Assembly: GCA_035578155.1 (NCBI GenBank)
Contig: JAPWDM010000005.1
Span: 34,620,108 to 34,684,107 of the forward strand
Length of the DNA stretch: 64,000 bases
DNA from: Brachynemurus nebulosus
Taxonomy: Eukaryota > Arthropoda > Insecta > Neuroptera > Myrmeleontidae
Reading direction: 5' to 3'
Part shown: positions 11,736 through 22,830 of the stretch, in pieces
How positions within the stretch are numbered: the stretch's first letter is position 1
Layout: every line of letters starts with the position of its first letter
Program-made: the position numbers and the translations under genes
Notes under the pieces: generated by a model
What the model saw: only the letters and a program-made list of their open reading frames with translations
Database searches by the model: none
What the model was told of the DNA's origin: nothing

Positions 11736-12736
11736 CGTGTGACGTAACATATGTAACATCAAAGTATGTTATGAAAAAGAAAATTATTTTAAATTATTAA
11801 CTGTTATGGAAATCATTACGCTATAAAAATTATCATAAATTATTTACTTAGTTTGCTTATCATAGTTAATTCAATTTCAAATAAGAAAAAATTATTTATT
11901 AAAATTATTAAATTTACCTAATAAAATTACTGCTATGTCAGAAAAATCAGCCGATAAAATAAAGTTCACAATCTAATTGGCATTTTGAAATTCCCAACTT
12001 TAATGCAAGCAATATCAAGGATCTATGATTTTTTGCTTCGTCACATATAAATCCATATTGAACTTAAACTTTTTTTTAATTTAATTTAAAAATATTGAAA
12101 AATTTAAAAGGATAAAATATTTTTACCAAAAAAAGTCATAAAATTTATTACGGTCTCGAAAAAGGTCAATTTTTTTTTTTTTTTATTGAAGTGTGAAATG
12201 TGAAGCCAGATAAGAGACTGTAACCGATATTACTTTAAAGAAATCGGGGGCACTAAATACTGTCACAAGGGTGCCACATACCTACGGCGCGGTACTGTTT
12301 ATAGGTTATTGCGGTCCTACCTAAACAGCTTTGTGGTCCCGTAGGGGATGCCAGTTTGAGAACCGGTGATCCAGACGATAGAGCAACATCCGTTGGAAGG
12401 TTTATACCAAATTTGAAGGTCATTGGTTGGATAAGATTCAATATTTTATGTCGAAAAAAGTTTCTTCAGTTTTCAAGTCGAAGAAAGCTATTTTGAAAAA
12501 AATATGGTCATAGTTTTGAGCAGCCACAACAGGGTATACTTAAAAATTAAAGCTAGACAGTTCAAGTAGTCGTAGTATTTGCCGTCCCAGACTCATCAAG
12601 TCATCAATGTCTAAATTAATACTTTCAGTCCCACGGTTTCGGCATCCGAAAATAAGCAAAACATCCGCAGAGGCCCACCGCGATCAATATTTAGAATAAA
12701 CAAAACACTTAAAAATATTTATAAAAAAGATTTTAA

Positions 12737-12840
12737 GGCCCTCCACATTCTCGCCGAGGTTGGACGAGTCGAAAATGTAGAGGGTCATTTCGTTGTGCCT
12801 CGCGGTTGGTGTCCAACCTCGGCGAGAATGTGGAGGGGCC
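12737..12840. repeat. GC-richer hairpin with 30-bp arms
   Basis: GGCCCTCCACATTCTCGCCG and following bases to 12766 are the reverse complement of 12811-12840, with one mismatch, around a 44-bp loop. Its GC content stands out from the flanks. It could be a tiny fold-back transposon or part of an old inverted repeat; no TSD is clear. Confidence 0.7.
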
Positions 12841-12844
12841 TTTA

Positions 12845-13945
12845 TATTATTCTAATAAAAATAATTTATTATTACGTACCGGACACTTCATTTTTTGTAC
12901 ATAATATACATAATATGTTTTATCATCAAAATATCTAGCTTCATCTTTTATTTAAAATAATATTTTTATACACATATGTATGTATGTGTGTGTTGTATGC
13001 TTGTATGTATATGTTTGTTTTATCAAAAATAATAATAGGTATATATTCATCTTTTGGATATACCTACTTGCATAACACATACATTTGAATCATTTAGTGT
13101 TCTGTGGAATCATTTTATGTATTTGCATACATAAAATTTCTTTAAAAATATTGCCGGCTTCCGGGGAAGCTTATTGTGAAAGTGCTCGGGCTTCATAGTG
13201 TTAAAATAACAAAGAAACATTTTGACAAACACTGTATTTCCCTGTCTGTATCCTATTTAGCATATTTCATTTTTGATTGTTAGTTTTTTATCATCATTAT
13301 TATTGTTTATTATTATAAACACAGAATGGGGAAAAGGAAAATACAAAAAAAAATATAAGTTTTCCGAAGAAGTACATATACATATATAACGTTAATAATA
13401 ACGTACCACCCACATCATACCTCTCTCTTCTACATATAGGTATCCACGGTTTAAAAGCTGGGACTTGCGAAACCATATTATATCTGGGTCAACAATTAAA
13501 AAAGCATTTGTATTCAAAAAATGCTTACCTCAATCCCCTTCATCAGTTTCACCGCGGCCGGAGTACCATTCATTTTTCCATTACGATTATATTTTTTTGA
13601 TCGTTACGTAATCAATAATAATGTAGCAGGAATATGTAAATGTTATTACTACGTCATTTATCATGTTAAATATATATTATATCATATATACGATATCGTA
13701 TCACATATGTGAAGATATATATGTATACAAATATGTATAATATTGTGACTTTGCAGGCATAAGTAGGTCACATTTTAGGAAATAGTCATTAAAATGTTGG
13801 AAAAAAGTAATTTTGTATTGTGTTTGTTGTCGTATGAGGGAGTATATAAGCGAAGAGGAAGATTTGTTTCTTTCTGTATACAGTTTGTTACACATTCAGT
13901 CACATTCATATGTATACCATATGTTTGGAAGCATTAAGCATCGGA
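12845..13945. other. AT-rich, simple repeats, no gene seen
   Basis: Contains an ATGT-rich microsatellite near 12965-13015 and TA/CATA-rich stretches near 13380 and 13665-13735. Nothing codes convincingly. Confidence 0.5.
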
Positions 13946-13946
13946 T

Positions 13947-14045
13947 ACACCGACACAAACGCCCGGACGAACTCGCCGGATGGTTATAAAAATATCAAGT
14001 AATTATATTGTGTAATTGACATAGGAGGGAAATCCAAAATCAGTA
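13947..14045 (+). repeat. Short dispersed repeat, copy 1
   Basis: The stretch with ACACAAACGCCCGGACGAAC and GCCGGATGGTTATAAAA followed by AAGTAATTAT is closely matched at 47607-47700 (CCCGGACAAACAGCCCGGATGG). It lies directly upstream of a family 1 copy here but not at 47 kb. Nature unknown. Confidence 0.5.
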
Positions 14046-14051
14046 TCTATT

Positions 14052-14162
14052 AGCGAATTTCCAGAATGGAATTCAGCTATGACAGCCACTGTCATGACGC
14101 GACTTGAGCCCGAGACTATGGCAGAAATTTATTTTGAGGTCCCTAGAAACCGAAAATTCACT

Positions 14163-14214
<52 letters not shown>

Positions 14215-14400
14215 GTAAAATTAGTTTTTTGCGATAATTTCCACTTATTCAAAAATTTTTTTACACCATTTAATAGAGGAGGAAAATTTACATTAAAAAG
14301 GTCTTTAAACTATTATTCTATGTCAACTAGTTTCCGAGAAAAACTAATTTGTATAAACGGCAGTTCGCTATGTTATGTAGGATGCTGCGACAGGGGTATA
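14052..14400 (+). mobile_element. Family 1 repeat, copy with (TA)n
   Basis: Starts TTAGCGAATTTCCAGAATGG and has the conserved block CACTGTCATGACGCGACTTG. The TA tract is at 14166-14212, and the copy ends GGATGCTGCGACAGGGGTAT. Relative to other copies it lacks the block after the TA tract (CGCACGATAACTC onward). Subterminal inverted motifs (GCGAATTTCC near the start, its degenerate partner near 14360) mark the family. Non-coding; the 118-codon frame at 14104 spans the repeat and is not a gene. Confidence 0.75.
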
Positions 14401-14521
14401 TACAATTATATGAACGTAGGTACTTATACATACTACCTAAAGGAAATGCATGTTGTATAACAGGATAATAGCTTGTACAGTCATATACATATGTATATGT
14501 TTGTATGTTATATGCCATTTT

Positions 14522-14881
14522 TTTAGGGTTCCGAAGAAAGTCCTATTTTTTGGAGTTCCGAAAGAAATCTCCCGGGACTATAATAGAAATTTGTTTTGAG
14601 GTCCCTAGAAAGCGAAAATTCACTAAAATTTATATATTATACTTATATTTAGTCCCACATCGTTGGACAAGTTCTTTAGCAAGCCATGTCGGATGCTTGG
14701 AACATGGTTTTCTTGGTCACTTTTCGCGAAAAAAATTAGTTTTTTGCCAAGATTCTCTCAAGTTAAAATTTTTTTTCGACATTTATTTACACCATTAGAA
14801 GGAGGAGGAACGATCACAGAAAAACGAATTCTTATAAACGGAAATTCGCTATGTTATGCAGGATGCTGTGACAGGGGTATT
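14522..14881 (+). mobile_element. Family 1 repeat, diverged second copy
   Basis: Same order of blocks as its neighbour: GAGGTCCCTAGAAAGCGAAA, then a short decayed TA-like tract, CGTTGGACAAGTTC, GCGAAAAAAATTAG, and the end GGAAATTCGCTATGTTATGC through GACAGGGGTAT. The 5' end is altered. Two copies this close in the same orientation suggest a duplication or independent insertions. Confidence 0.7.
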
Positions 14882-14889
14882 TAATTATT

Positions 14890-15394
14890 ATTGTTTAAAA
14901 ATTATTACCAAGTTGAGTTTTAGAACCATAAATCACGTGGTACAATACAATTTTCTAATCGTCTGAATAGTTCATGTTGGTGTGTTCATGTCTTTACTGT
15001 AGTCTATTACTTACAATATTGTCAGTGAGAAATTTTGTTCTGCTTGGTGACACGTGACACATTTTGGTTGGAAACAATGTAATGATTTTTTTTTTCATTT
15101 TGATGATGAAAAAGGAAGCAAAGATCAAAATTTTTAAAATAGAGAAACTATTTTGCACATTTTGCCCGGTGTATTATTGATTAACACATCAATCTTGAGT
15201 TTTAACTTTAAAAGTTATTGTATTGTGGATAGTTTTTATCAACTCTTAACGCAGCTTTTTGGAAAGAAGAAATCTTAAGTATTACATATAATTTTTCGAA
15301 GTGGTCGAATAGTTTAATTTATATCTAAAAAATAAATGAAATCGGAACAACTCAGAATAGTCTATTCCGTAAGTAGTTCATTACGCAGTCACCG
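14890..15394. other. AT-rich sequence, no gene seen
   Basis: No TIR, tandem repeat or coding signal recognised. Confidence 0.4.
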
Positions 15395-15440
15395 TAATAT
15401 TATAGGTGACTACCAACGATGGTAGTCACCTATAATATTA
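15395..15440. repeat. Perfect 21-bp-arm hairpin
   Basis: TAATATTATAGGTGACTACC plus A (15395-15415) is perfectly inverted at 15420-15440 with a 4-base loop ACGA. CTACCAACGA recurs just downstream. Could be the end of a small fold-back element. Confidence 0.75.
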
Positions 15441-15706
15441 GACTACCAACGAGGTTATTTCACCAACGATGTTTTATGCTTCAGCATAAATGAAGTAGGA
15501 GACTCAAAAATCGGATTGCCAATGCATTTGAATCCATTCTAATCCATCATCCGAATTGAATTAAAGCACTCCAAAATTCGCAATTACGATTTGCGACAAT
15601 ATAGTCACTGAATCATTTACTTACCCTTACAGTTATTGCAAAACGTAGTTGCCCATTCGTGTCTTAGATTGATTAAAATCTTTTTTATCCTCCGAAGATA
15701 CTAAAC

Positions 15707-15975
15707 CAGCGGTTCCCAAACTTTTTTTTGTCTCGTAGACCACTTGCCATGGTTTTCGGTACCCCCTGTACAAATTCAACAACAACTTCCAGAAACAATA
15801 ACTTCCTTTTTTCCTCAGAAAAAACGTGAGTGACGAACAAAAAAAAAGTCACCAATTTCTCATTTCACGATAAGCTGCAGATCCCCATTAACATCTCACG
15901 GACGCCCCAATTTTTTCCTCCGCCGACCTGGACCCCTTTTAGGTCGTCATCTATAGACCACTTTGGGAATCACTG
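15707..15975. mobile_element. hAT-type MITE (269 bp)
   Basis: The left end CAGCGGTTCCCAAACTTTTT and the right end TTTGGGAATCACTG are inverted repeats. Flanks TACTAAAC (15699-15706) and TGCTAAAC (15976-15983) form an 8-bp TSD with one mismatch. The interior mentions GTAGACCACTTGCC-like sequence and is non-coding. Confidence 0.8.
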
Positions 15976-16075
15976 TGCTAAACGTATCTTTCCGAAACGC
16001 CAGTGAAAATTAATATTACAAGAGACATAACTTTGTGAAATAAAATAACTAAAATAAATTATTATTAATAGGATA

Positions 16076-16860
16076 AAAGCCCCTATACCAGAACGCGATC
16101 CAATACTGGAACAGTTTTGACATTTACATATATATTAATGAAGTTTTTTCTGAAAGAAACCTCTGATAACAAAAATTATTATTAATAGAATGATTATTTT
16201 TCAATTTAAATTCACCTTGCATTTAATGTTTCCTTACTTAATTAAAGAAATACATATATACAGTATAGCACCGATAATGGAAACATCAGTTTTGGAAATT
16301 TTTTGAGAGCATCAAATTAGTCAACATCACTTTTGGAAAGTTGCATCAAAAATGTCAAGTACAAAAATATTAAATACTTGACATTTTTGATGCAACTTTC
16401 CAAAAGTGATGTTGACTAATTTGATGCTCTCAAAAAATTTCCAAAACTGATGTTTCCATTATCGGTGCTATACTGTATATTAAGCAATTTTTGTTGAATA
16501 CAGTGTTTTGATCCTTTATTTACGTGTGATACTTAAATCATTCTGTATTTCCTACATTGACGTCTAGATGTCACTCTATGTGTCATATTACTCATATTAC
16601 ACGTCTGTTTGTATATCGGTTCCCAACTCCTAGTCTCATTAATATTTCTTTGTTTGGATATAGATGTCGACATTTTGTAAAAGAAAAACATTAATAAATA
16701 AAAATTTTTGGGTTTTATTTTTTTATAAACATATTCGTTGGATTTAAAAAACTTTGCTTCATGCTTATTAAGAAAAAAAATGGGTGGTTAATTTATTTGT
16801 CAATTTTTATAAGCCACTTTAATTACACACCTAAAAATAGTGTTCCGGTATAGGGGCTTT
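16076..16860. mobile_element. TIR element with TA target, holds a nested palindrome
   Basis: The left end AAAGCCCCTATACCAGAAC and the reverse complement of the right end (AAAGCCCCTATACCGGAAC) differ at one base. TA flanks both sides. It contains a separate 215-bp palindrome (16261-16475) with its own TA flanks, so the outer element is older. No transposase frame is visible. Confidence 0.7.
16261..16475. mobile_element. Near-perfect palindromic MITE
   Basis: The arms 16261-16361 and 16375-16475 are essentially perfect reverse complements with no offset (every pair of positions sums to 32736), around a 13-base spacer. The ends read CAGTATAGCACCGATAATGG and lie between TA bases, as for Tc1/mariner-type insertion. 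Such identity suggests recent origin or hairpin-templated repair. Confidence 0.85.
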
Positions 16861-17012
16861 TACGTTATAATTAAAAATTATAACGATAATTATCGCTAGC
16901 GCTAGTGTAACGAGCCATGAAACAATAAACAAATATTTTATAGTTTCACTATTTTTATTCCCTTTTTTTTGCTCAACTTGTCAGCTCCGTCTGTCTGCAC
17001 ATGGGTGCTGGT

Positions 17013-17707
17013 TAGGGTTACCAACTCTACCAATGAATATTTCGGGATATAATGGGAAAAAAATGGGACGGGACAAGTAAAATCGGGACTGTTAAAGAAA
17101 AAAAAAGTTTTTAATCAACCAGTAGGAAAGATATGTGTCTTTTTTTATTATTTGTTACTAACAGCTACATATTTAAACCATGATCTTACAAACCTTTAAA
17201 CAAAAAAATTTCTTGAAGATAATATTACAATAATATATCTATTTTATTTTATTAAATTAAAAATCAAGTTTTGTAATTTTTAGATTTTTAATTTTTTTTT
17301 CCTAATCAACTGTATTATTTTTGGAGAAAAACATTTTTCATAAAGTTGACCGTCTTGGGCATTGACGTATTTCATGTACGTCAAATAATTTCTCCCATTG
17401 TTTGGAGGGATTTTAATGATTTAATCTGGCAACACTGTAAGCTGTATAAGTTATAAATCAGTACACAGAGTACACTTTATCAGTAGGTACAGCAAATATA
17501 CTTACTTCCTTGGCCGTCATGTCATGACATGCAAGCGCGATAATTTAGAAACAACAATAGCGAGACTGGCGGGACTAAAAATGTAAAAAAATTGTAAATG
17601 TTAAAAATCGGGACAATTAGCGTCCCGCCACTACTGTTGTCGGGACGCGAGACACATAGGCCTAAAATCGGGACATCCCGATTAAATCGGGACAGTTCGC
17701 AGCCCTA
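17013..17707. mobile_element. hAT-type element with perfect 8-bp TSD
   Basis: The left end TAGGGTTACCAACT and the right end AGTTCGCAGCCCTA are inverted repeats, flanked on both sides by GTGCTGGT (17005-17012, 17708-17715). The interior repeats CGGGAC in both orientations near the ends (ATCGGGACA, GGGACGGGACA). 695 bp, no transposase. Confidence 0.85.
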
Positions 17708-17715
17708 GTGCTGGT

Positions 17716-18247
17716 ACTCAAAAGTACGTATTTATACCATATAGCAATAATTAAATTTAACGATTATCTTACATCGCTCCTTTTTTTTTTCATTTTTTTT
17801 AAACAGATTTTCTTGAAACGAGTGTTTTTCTCGCCTTTTTTTCGCATCCATTCAATAATGACGACGAACGAAATGTATATTCATATTATTAAAATGAAAA
17901 TACGATTTTTCCGACAAGAAAATGTAAGTGAATTTATTTTCACTGCGTCAAGTAAATTTAATTTTAAAATACTTTTGTAAAACTCTACTTGGTTTGTGTT
18001 GTTATCAGATAGAAGTACATAGAGCAAGTGAATAGGGACGAGTAAGGATTGCGCCCCTCACTGCTACACTCTAAAATGACGGTGAATTATTGTTCTATTT
18101 TTATTCGATTCGGTTTTTTTTTTTCATTTTTACCACTAGAGTTGTAACTTCAGTTGGCATTGTTAATACGTTGTTTGCTACAGTACAGTATGTAATGGAA
18201 GGCTAAAATGTGACAAAAATTTTCTTTAAATGGCACGGGTAAAAGTG
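17716..18247. other. No gene seen
   Basis: AT-rich. A 90-codon Phe-rich frame at 17708-17980 begins inside the hAT TSD and is not credible. Confidence 0.4.
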
Positions 18248-19273
18248 TATTTTTTGCAATTCCGGGACTAAAAGACATGATTTAGTCCCTCATAATAGGG
18301 AGTAAAGTGCCATTTTTCGTCTCTTGGGACTAAAAAATTATTTTGCTCCCGTTTTTAAACCAATCAGCAAGCACAATTTATAGAAATTTAACTTAAATAG
18401 AATTGCCAGGTAATTCAAACTTGTAGACAATGACAAACAGTTATATTGTATTGTACAATTCGATTGATTTATCCAAAGTATACTTGCTGGATTATTAGTA
18501 CATACAGTTTGAATGACATTTAAGTAATTTTTTTAATTTTTATAATTTTAAATTATCCGGAATTGCAAAAAATAGTATATACACCACAGGACTAAAGTGT
18601 TTTTTTTTTCATCCCTCGTGTGATTTGTTGCCCTCGGGCCTTTACAGGCCCGAGGGCAACAAACTATACACTCGGGATTAAAACTCACACTTTAGTTCCT
18701 TGGTGTATAACATACTATTGTTGGTCACTGGGAAGGAAATTGTGTTCTTTTTTTATGTTGCTATAGGAATAGTATGTTATACAACAAGGGCCTAAAGTGT
18801 GAGTTTTAATTTCGAATGTGAAGTTTGTTGCCAGAGGGCCTGTAAAGGCCCGAAGACAACATTCACACGAGGGATGAAAGAAAACACTTTAGTCCTGTGA
18901 TGTATATACTATTTTTTGCAATTTCGGATAATTTAAAATTAAGAAAATTAAGCAAAAATTATTTAAATATCATTCAAATTGTGTGTAATAATATTTATAT
19001 CAAGTATACTGTGGATAAATCAATCGAATCGTACAATACAATATAACTGTTTGTCTTTATTTACAAGTTTAAATTTGTTTATTATTATAAATTACCTAGC
19101 AACACTAAGTTAAATTTCGCTTGATGATTGGTAATGCTCTGTAAATTGTGCTTGTTGTTTGGTTTAAAAGCGTGAGCAAAATAATTTTCTAGTCCCGTGG
19201 AACTAAAAGTGATACTTTACTCCCTATCGTAAGGGACTAAATCATGTATTTTAGCCCCGGAATTGCAAAAATA
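18248..19273. repeat. 1-kb fold-back with about 480-bp arms
   Basis: The left arm from TTTTTGCAATTCCGGGACTA is inverted as the right arm ending CCCGGAATTGCAAAAATA. Matching inner blocks include ACTAAATCATG-type sequence and ATAGTATGTTATAC against GTATAACATACTAT. A shorter hairpin in each arm (GCCCTCGGGCCT with AGGCCCGAGGGC at 18624-18664; decayed partner at 18829-18870) adds a second level. The centre is near 18760. No coding and no confident TSD. Confidence 0.75.
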
Positions 19274-20214
19274 AAATTTTAATACAAAAATCGGAGAATC
19301 GACTTAAAACTATGCATATAGTCGGGGAGGCGTAGAAGGACATAGACTACTTTTTAAAACATTTAATTCTCGTGTAGAAAATATATTTAAAATGTAAGTA
19401 AATTGGAAGGATGTCAACTTGATGTCGAAAATTTCGAATACGACACAAGCGAAACCGAAAGTAAATCCTAATACGATGTACCTTCAAAAGAGATTAAAAT
19501 CAGTACTTCGATACATTTTTTTTTAAAACTACCTTAAAAATTACACGTAGGTAATAGTTGTTTAAAGCAATGGTACCAAAATATTTGAAATATGAGCATT
19601 TAATGTTTTATTTTATTCTCGCAAGTAAGATGTCGTAACAAATAGCGTTATCGCCGTACAATAAATTTTGAACGTGATGTCTGCTGAGTTGTAATCATAA
19701 AACACTTAATATTACTTACATATATAGTTATATATATTATATGTATCATTATTATATTCCATATACAAATACAGTGGAGGCAATAAAATCAATAACACTG
19801 TAGTATTACTAATTTTAAATTGTTATTATTTTCTTATAATAATAAAATTATTCATCATTAAACTTTGGAAGATGAAATAAAATTTATCTAGGGTTGGGCG
19901 GGGTAAAGAAAAGACACTGCTCGAGTGGGGTCAAAAAAGGCATACTTATATTAAACTCAACAGTGTTAAATTAAAAAAATAAAAAATATTACAACAAAAT
20001 ACATTAGTATTTTAAGCTGTCTGGGCCAAAAAATTATTTTTTGGAGAGGGCTTTATAACATAAAAATATTTTCTCCCAAGCCTCTGTTATTCATGCGCGA
20101 AAAACTTTCATTCCGCGACGATAAAATTTTCAGTAAGTAAAAAATTTGATTAGATAGAGTGCTGTATTTTTTTTTGTTATTCTACATGCTTTAGTAATGT
20201 AAAGTATAGCTGAA
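19274..20214. other. AT-rich sequence, no gene seen
   Basis: At 19771 a Tc1-like end (ACAGTGGAGGCAATAAAATC) appears without a visible partner. No gene recognised. Confidence 0.4.
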
Positions 20215-20216
20215 CT

Positions 20217-20755
20217 CTTTTTTATGCGGTCTTTTTTTGTGCGGTTTTTTTTGTGCGATTTTTTTTATGCGGTTTGTAAAAAACGGCCATTAAAATACAT
20301 AATGTGAATCAAAATTACAAGACAGTAAGAAACTTAAACAATTACTATAATAACTTTGTTTGATAAAAATACTTTTTAACGACTTTTAAGCATTTAATCA
20401 ATACATTGCATAAGCACATAAATTATTGCATTACCTAATTTTTTTACACATGTGTTTTTCAAAATTTTCATAATATTATAAAAAAGGAAATAAAATGTTC
20501 CTACGTGTAAATTAAGGCTTTATCTTGTTTATAGAAGCAACTTCTAAGGAAATTTCTAAGTTTTGAGCGTTTTGAGTGATGTTTTTTCGATGAAACTTTT
20601 TTTATGCGGTCCCGTCCAACCGCATAAAAAAAGTGTTTTGTACAATCTGGATCGAACTATACTTTTTATAGCTATTTATGATATTTTTGAATATACTTTT
20701 TTGTACGATTTTTTTTATGCGCCCCCTATCCACCGCACAAAAAAGAGTTCAGCTG
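20217..20755. mobile_element. pogo/Tc1-like MITE, intact copy
   Basis: The left end TAGCTGAACTCTTTTTTATG and the reverse complement of the right end (CAGCTGAACTCTTTTTTGTG) are inverted repeats next to TA. ATGCGGTC, TTGTGCGG and CCGCATAAAAAA motifs recur near both ends. The same family, in reverse orientation, forms the split copy at 50834-55354; this copy gives the uninterrupted reference. No transposase frame survives. Confidence 0.75.
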
Positions 20756-20878
20756 TATTTCCTTTTTTTGGAAGAACCAAAATTGTTAAAATGAACCTTA
20801 AGTAATATAAATAAAATTCCCTTAAGGTAATAAAATGTGTGCAGCTACTAAATCTTATACAGAGATATATAGATTAAT

Positions 20879-21040
20879 CTAAAGTTGGTCTGACGTCATT
20901 AACAAATATGAAACAAAATTAGACGTTGCTATAGTTACTCAATATAAAAATAACAAAAAGGAAAGGAGACAGAAAATTTGGTTCGTCTAATTTTGCTTCA
21001 TTTGTTGCATTTGTTTAATGACGTCAGAGCAACTTTAATT
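20879..21040. repeat. Small fold-back element
   Basis: TAAAGTTGGTCTGACGTCAT and ACAAAATTAGACG (20879-20925) are inverted at 20982-21040 (CGTCTAATTTTG, then TTAATGACGTCAGAGCAACT). The spacer is about 55 bp. Likely a MITE; TSD not resolved. Confidence 0.65.
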
Positions 21041-21639
21041 AAATTGACCCATACATAATTATGTATTATACACATACAAACATAAAACAGACAAAACGAT
21101 CGTAAAAATTATCAAAATCAAATCAGACAGATTTTTTGGAACGCTGGCAAGAACAGCAGTTTTCACTCACTCAAAACAATTTTGGACGGCAGTTTTATCT
21201 GCCATGCAAAAACGTCGTTTTGGAACAACGTGTATGACGACATTGTTCCAAAAGAACTGTCATTGACTTCTGGGAACGGCCACAGAAAAGATGATTGTCA
21301 CCACAGACAGCGTTCCAAAATGACGTTTTTCAACGACATCGTACTGGAAGGATGTGTATGGCACAAGATTTACTTTCTTTAAAAGATTCCATGTCAATGC
21401 AATTGGTTTCATTTTTATGACCATCATTGTATACTGGTGTACATATAAATATTATATAATGTTATAACCGCATTCGTATTTTTGTGATATCGTTAAATGA
21501 ATACATAATTATATGTATTTAAGAAAGAAATACTTAAATATAAATTGTTTCTTCAAAAATATTTTAGAGGGTGAATGTACAAAATGTAAAATTTCAGTAA
21601 TCGGTAATTATGCAGTCAATAAACTCTGCATTAAACTAG
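21041..21639. other. No gene seen; local inverted motifs
   Basis: GC-richer patch at 21130-21370 where GGAACGCTG is inverted as CAGCGTTCC and CGTTTTGGAAC as GTTCCAAAA. Its 66-codon frame has no recognisable motif. Probably an old inverted-repeat element. Confidence 0.4.
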
Positions 21640-21950
21640 TAGGTTGTGCGATTTTTAACTTCCCATTGGAAGTTATTGTAATGGGTCTGATTTTACGAAT
21701 CGCTAATTTGGACATATCTCCACGCTTCAACGTCACTAGAATCCAAATTCATCGTTTTTAGCGTGATGTCTGTATATGTGCGTTCGTTCGTTCGTGATTT
21801 TTTTTCGTCTCGCATATCTCGAGAACAAATGATGATATCAACTCCGGATTAATTTTATTAGATGCGTAATTAAAAAATGAAAACCGGATAAAGTTTTCAG
21901 CAAATTCGGATTAGCGGTTTGTTTTTTGTGATAAAAAACGGAATTAACTT
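21640..21950 (+). repeat. Dispersed repeat A, plus copy
   Basis: About 310 bp closely matching 28020-28320 in inverted orientation. Shared blocks include ATTGTAATGGGTCTGATTTT, GGACATATCTCCACG and TTTTAATTACGCATCTAA-type sequence. Both copies keep a 33-codon open frame to the same stop (peptide core VIVMG, ILRIANLDISPRF). TCGTTCGTTCG lies in the middle. Class unknown. Confidence 0.7.
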
Positions 21951-22690
21951 TATTAACACAGCATCTAGGTCATATAGACAAGCTGCGTACTTTTAACATT
22001 CGACTGTTGTGCCGCCTACCGGAAAAGCAAGTCAACACTGGCGTTCGTTATTACCTTAAATGTATATGTAAATTTAAAAAAATGTTTTATTAAGTGAATA
22101 AAAATGACATTATTATTATTTATTTTGGTTTTTAGTTCATTAAAATCGATTTTTTATACTCTAAGTCAATACCCAAATGTCAAATTTACGACTTATTTTT
22201 AAATAATTTAATTAAATGGAACCCTTTTAACAGATAAACTTAAAAATATATCAATCATCTAATTATTTTGATATTAAAATATAAAACATATTTCTCTATT
22301 ATTAGCAAAAATTAAAGATTTGTATAATTATTTCATTCATTCATGGTACGTATTTTAAAATTTGTACGCAATTTTTTAGTAATTATAATAATAAACAGCA
22401 TTGAAGTTCGCTAAATGTGTATGTGTAATATGGGATATACATATCTACGTAAAGTAAAATACAGTAGTAAAGTAAAATTTATAATGATCATGCTATAATC
22501 AAACGATTTTAAAAAGACGAATATTGCCACAAACTGTGAGTATTAACAATAATTTTTTTGTTACAACTGATAAAATAAATAAATAGCTACTGCAGAAAAG
22601 AATCCTTCTAAATGAAAATATCAAACTGAAGAAATTCATTCTCATCCGTAGATTAAAATAATATAAACTGAAAAAGAGTGAAAATGAGTT
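21951..22690. other. AT-rich sequence, no gene seen
   Basis: No feature supported. Confidence 0.4.
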
Positions 22691-22830
22691 TTTGGCCAAA
22701 ATTTGCTAGGTATAATTTAAAAGTTTTTGCCACATTTTTTTACATCATTGCGAAGACGGGAAAAAATCACATAAAAAAGGTTTTTAAACTTTTATTCTAC
22801 GTTTGCTAGTTTTTGAGAAAATAAGAAAAA
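22691..22830 (+). mobile_element. Family 1 repeat fragment
   Basis: Only the 3' internal part is left: CAAAATTTGCTAGG, ACATTTTTTTACATCATTGC, GAAAAAATCACATAAAAAAG and AGTTTTTGAGAAAA, in the order seen in complete copies. It lacks the GACAGGGGTAT end. Confidence 0.5.

Larger units (their letters stand above)
9659..12368. mobile_element. hAT-type element with long fold-back arms
   Basis: The left end CAGTGGTTCTCAAACTTTTT is typical of non-autonomous hAT elements. The right end reads AGTTTGAGAACCGGTG. Arms continue inward as near-complete inverted repeats: 9659-9928 against 12062-12368, including a matching block TTTTTCGAGACCGTAATAAA. Putative 8-bp flanks GTCTAAAC and ATCCAGAC agree at 5 positions. 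No transposase is present. The 2.1-kb interior carries an unrelated dispersed element (9968-10613), a tandem motif series and a TCTG array, so it has been enlarged by insertion or expansion. Confidence 0.7.

Noticed and set aside
11538..11762. 74-codon frame with RQTG repeats
   Set aside because: Direct translation of the TCTG microsatellite.
14104..14460. 118-codon frame
   Set aside because: Runs through a (TA)n tract (Tyr-Ile repeats) inside a family 1 repeat.
19771..19800. Tc1-like terminus CAGTGGAGGCAATAAAATC
   Set aside because: No matching inverted partner found within a reasonable distance.
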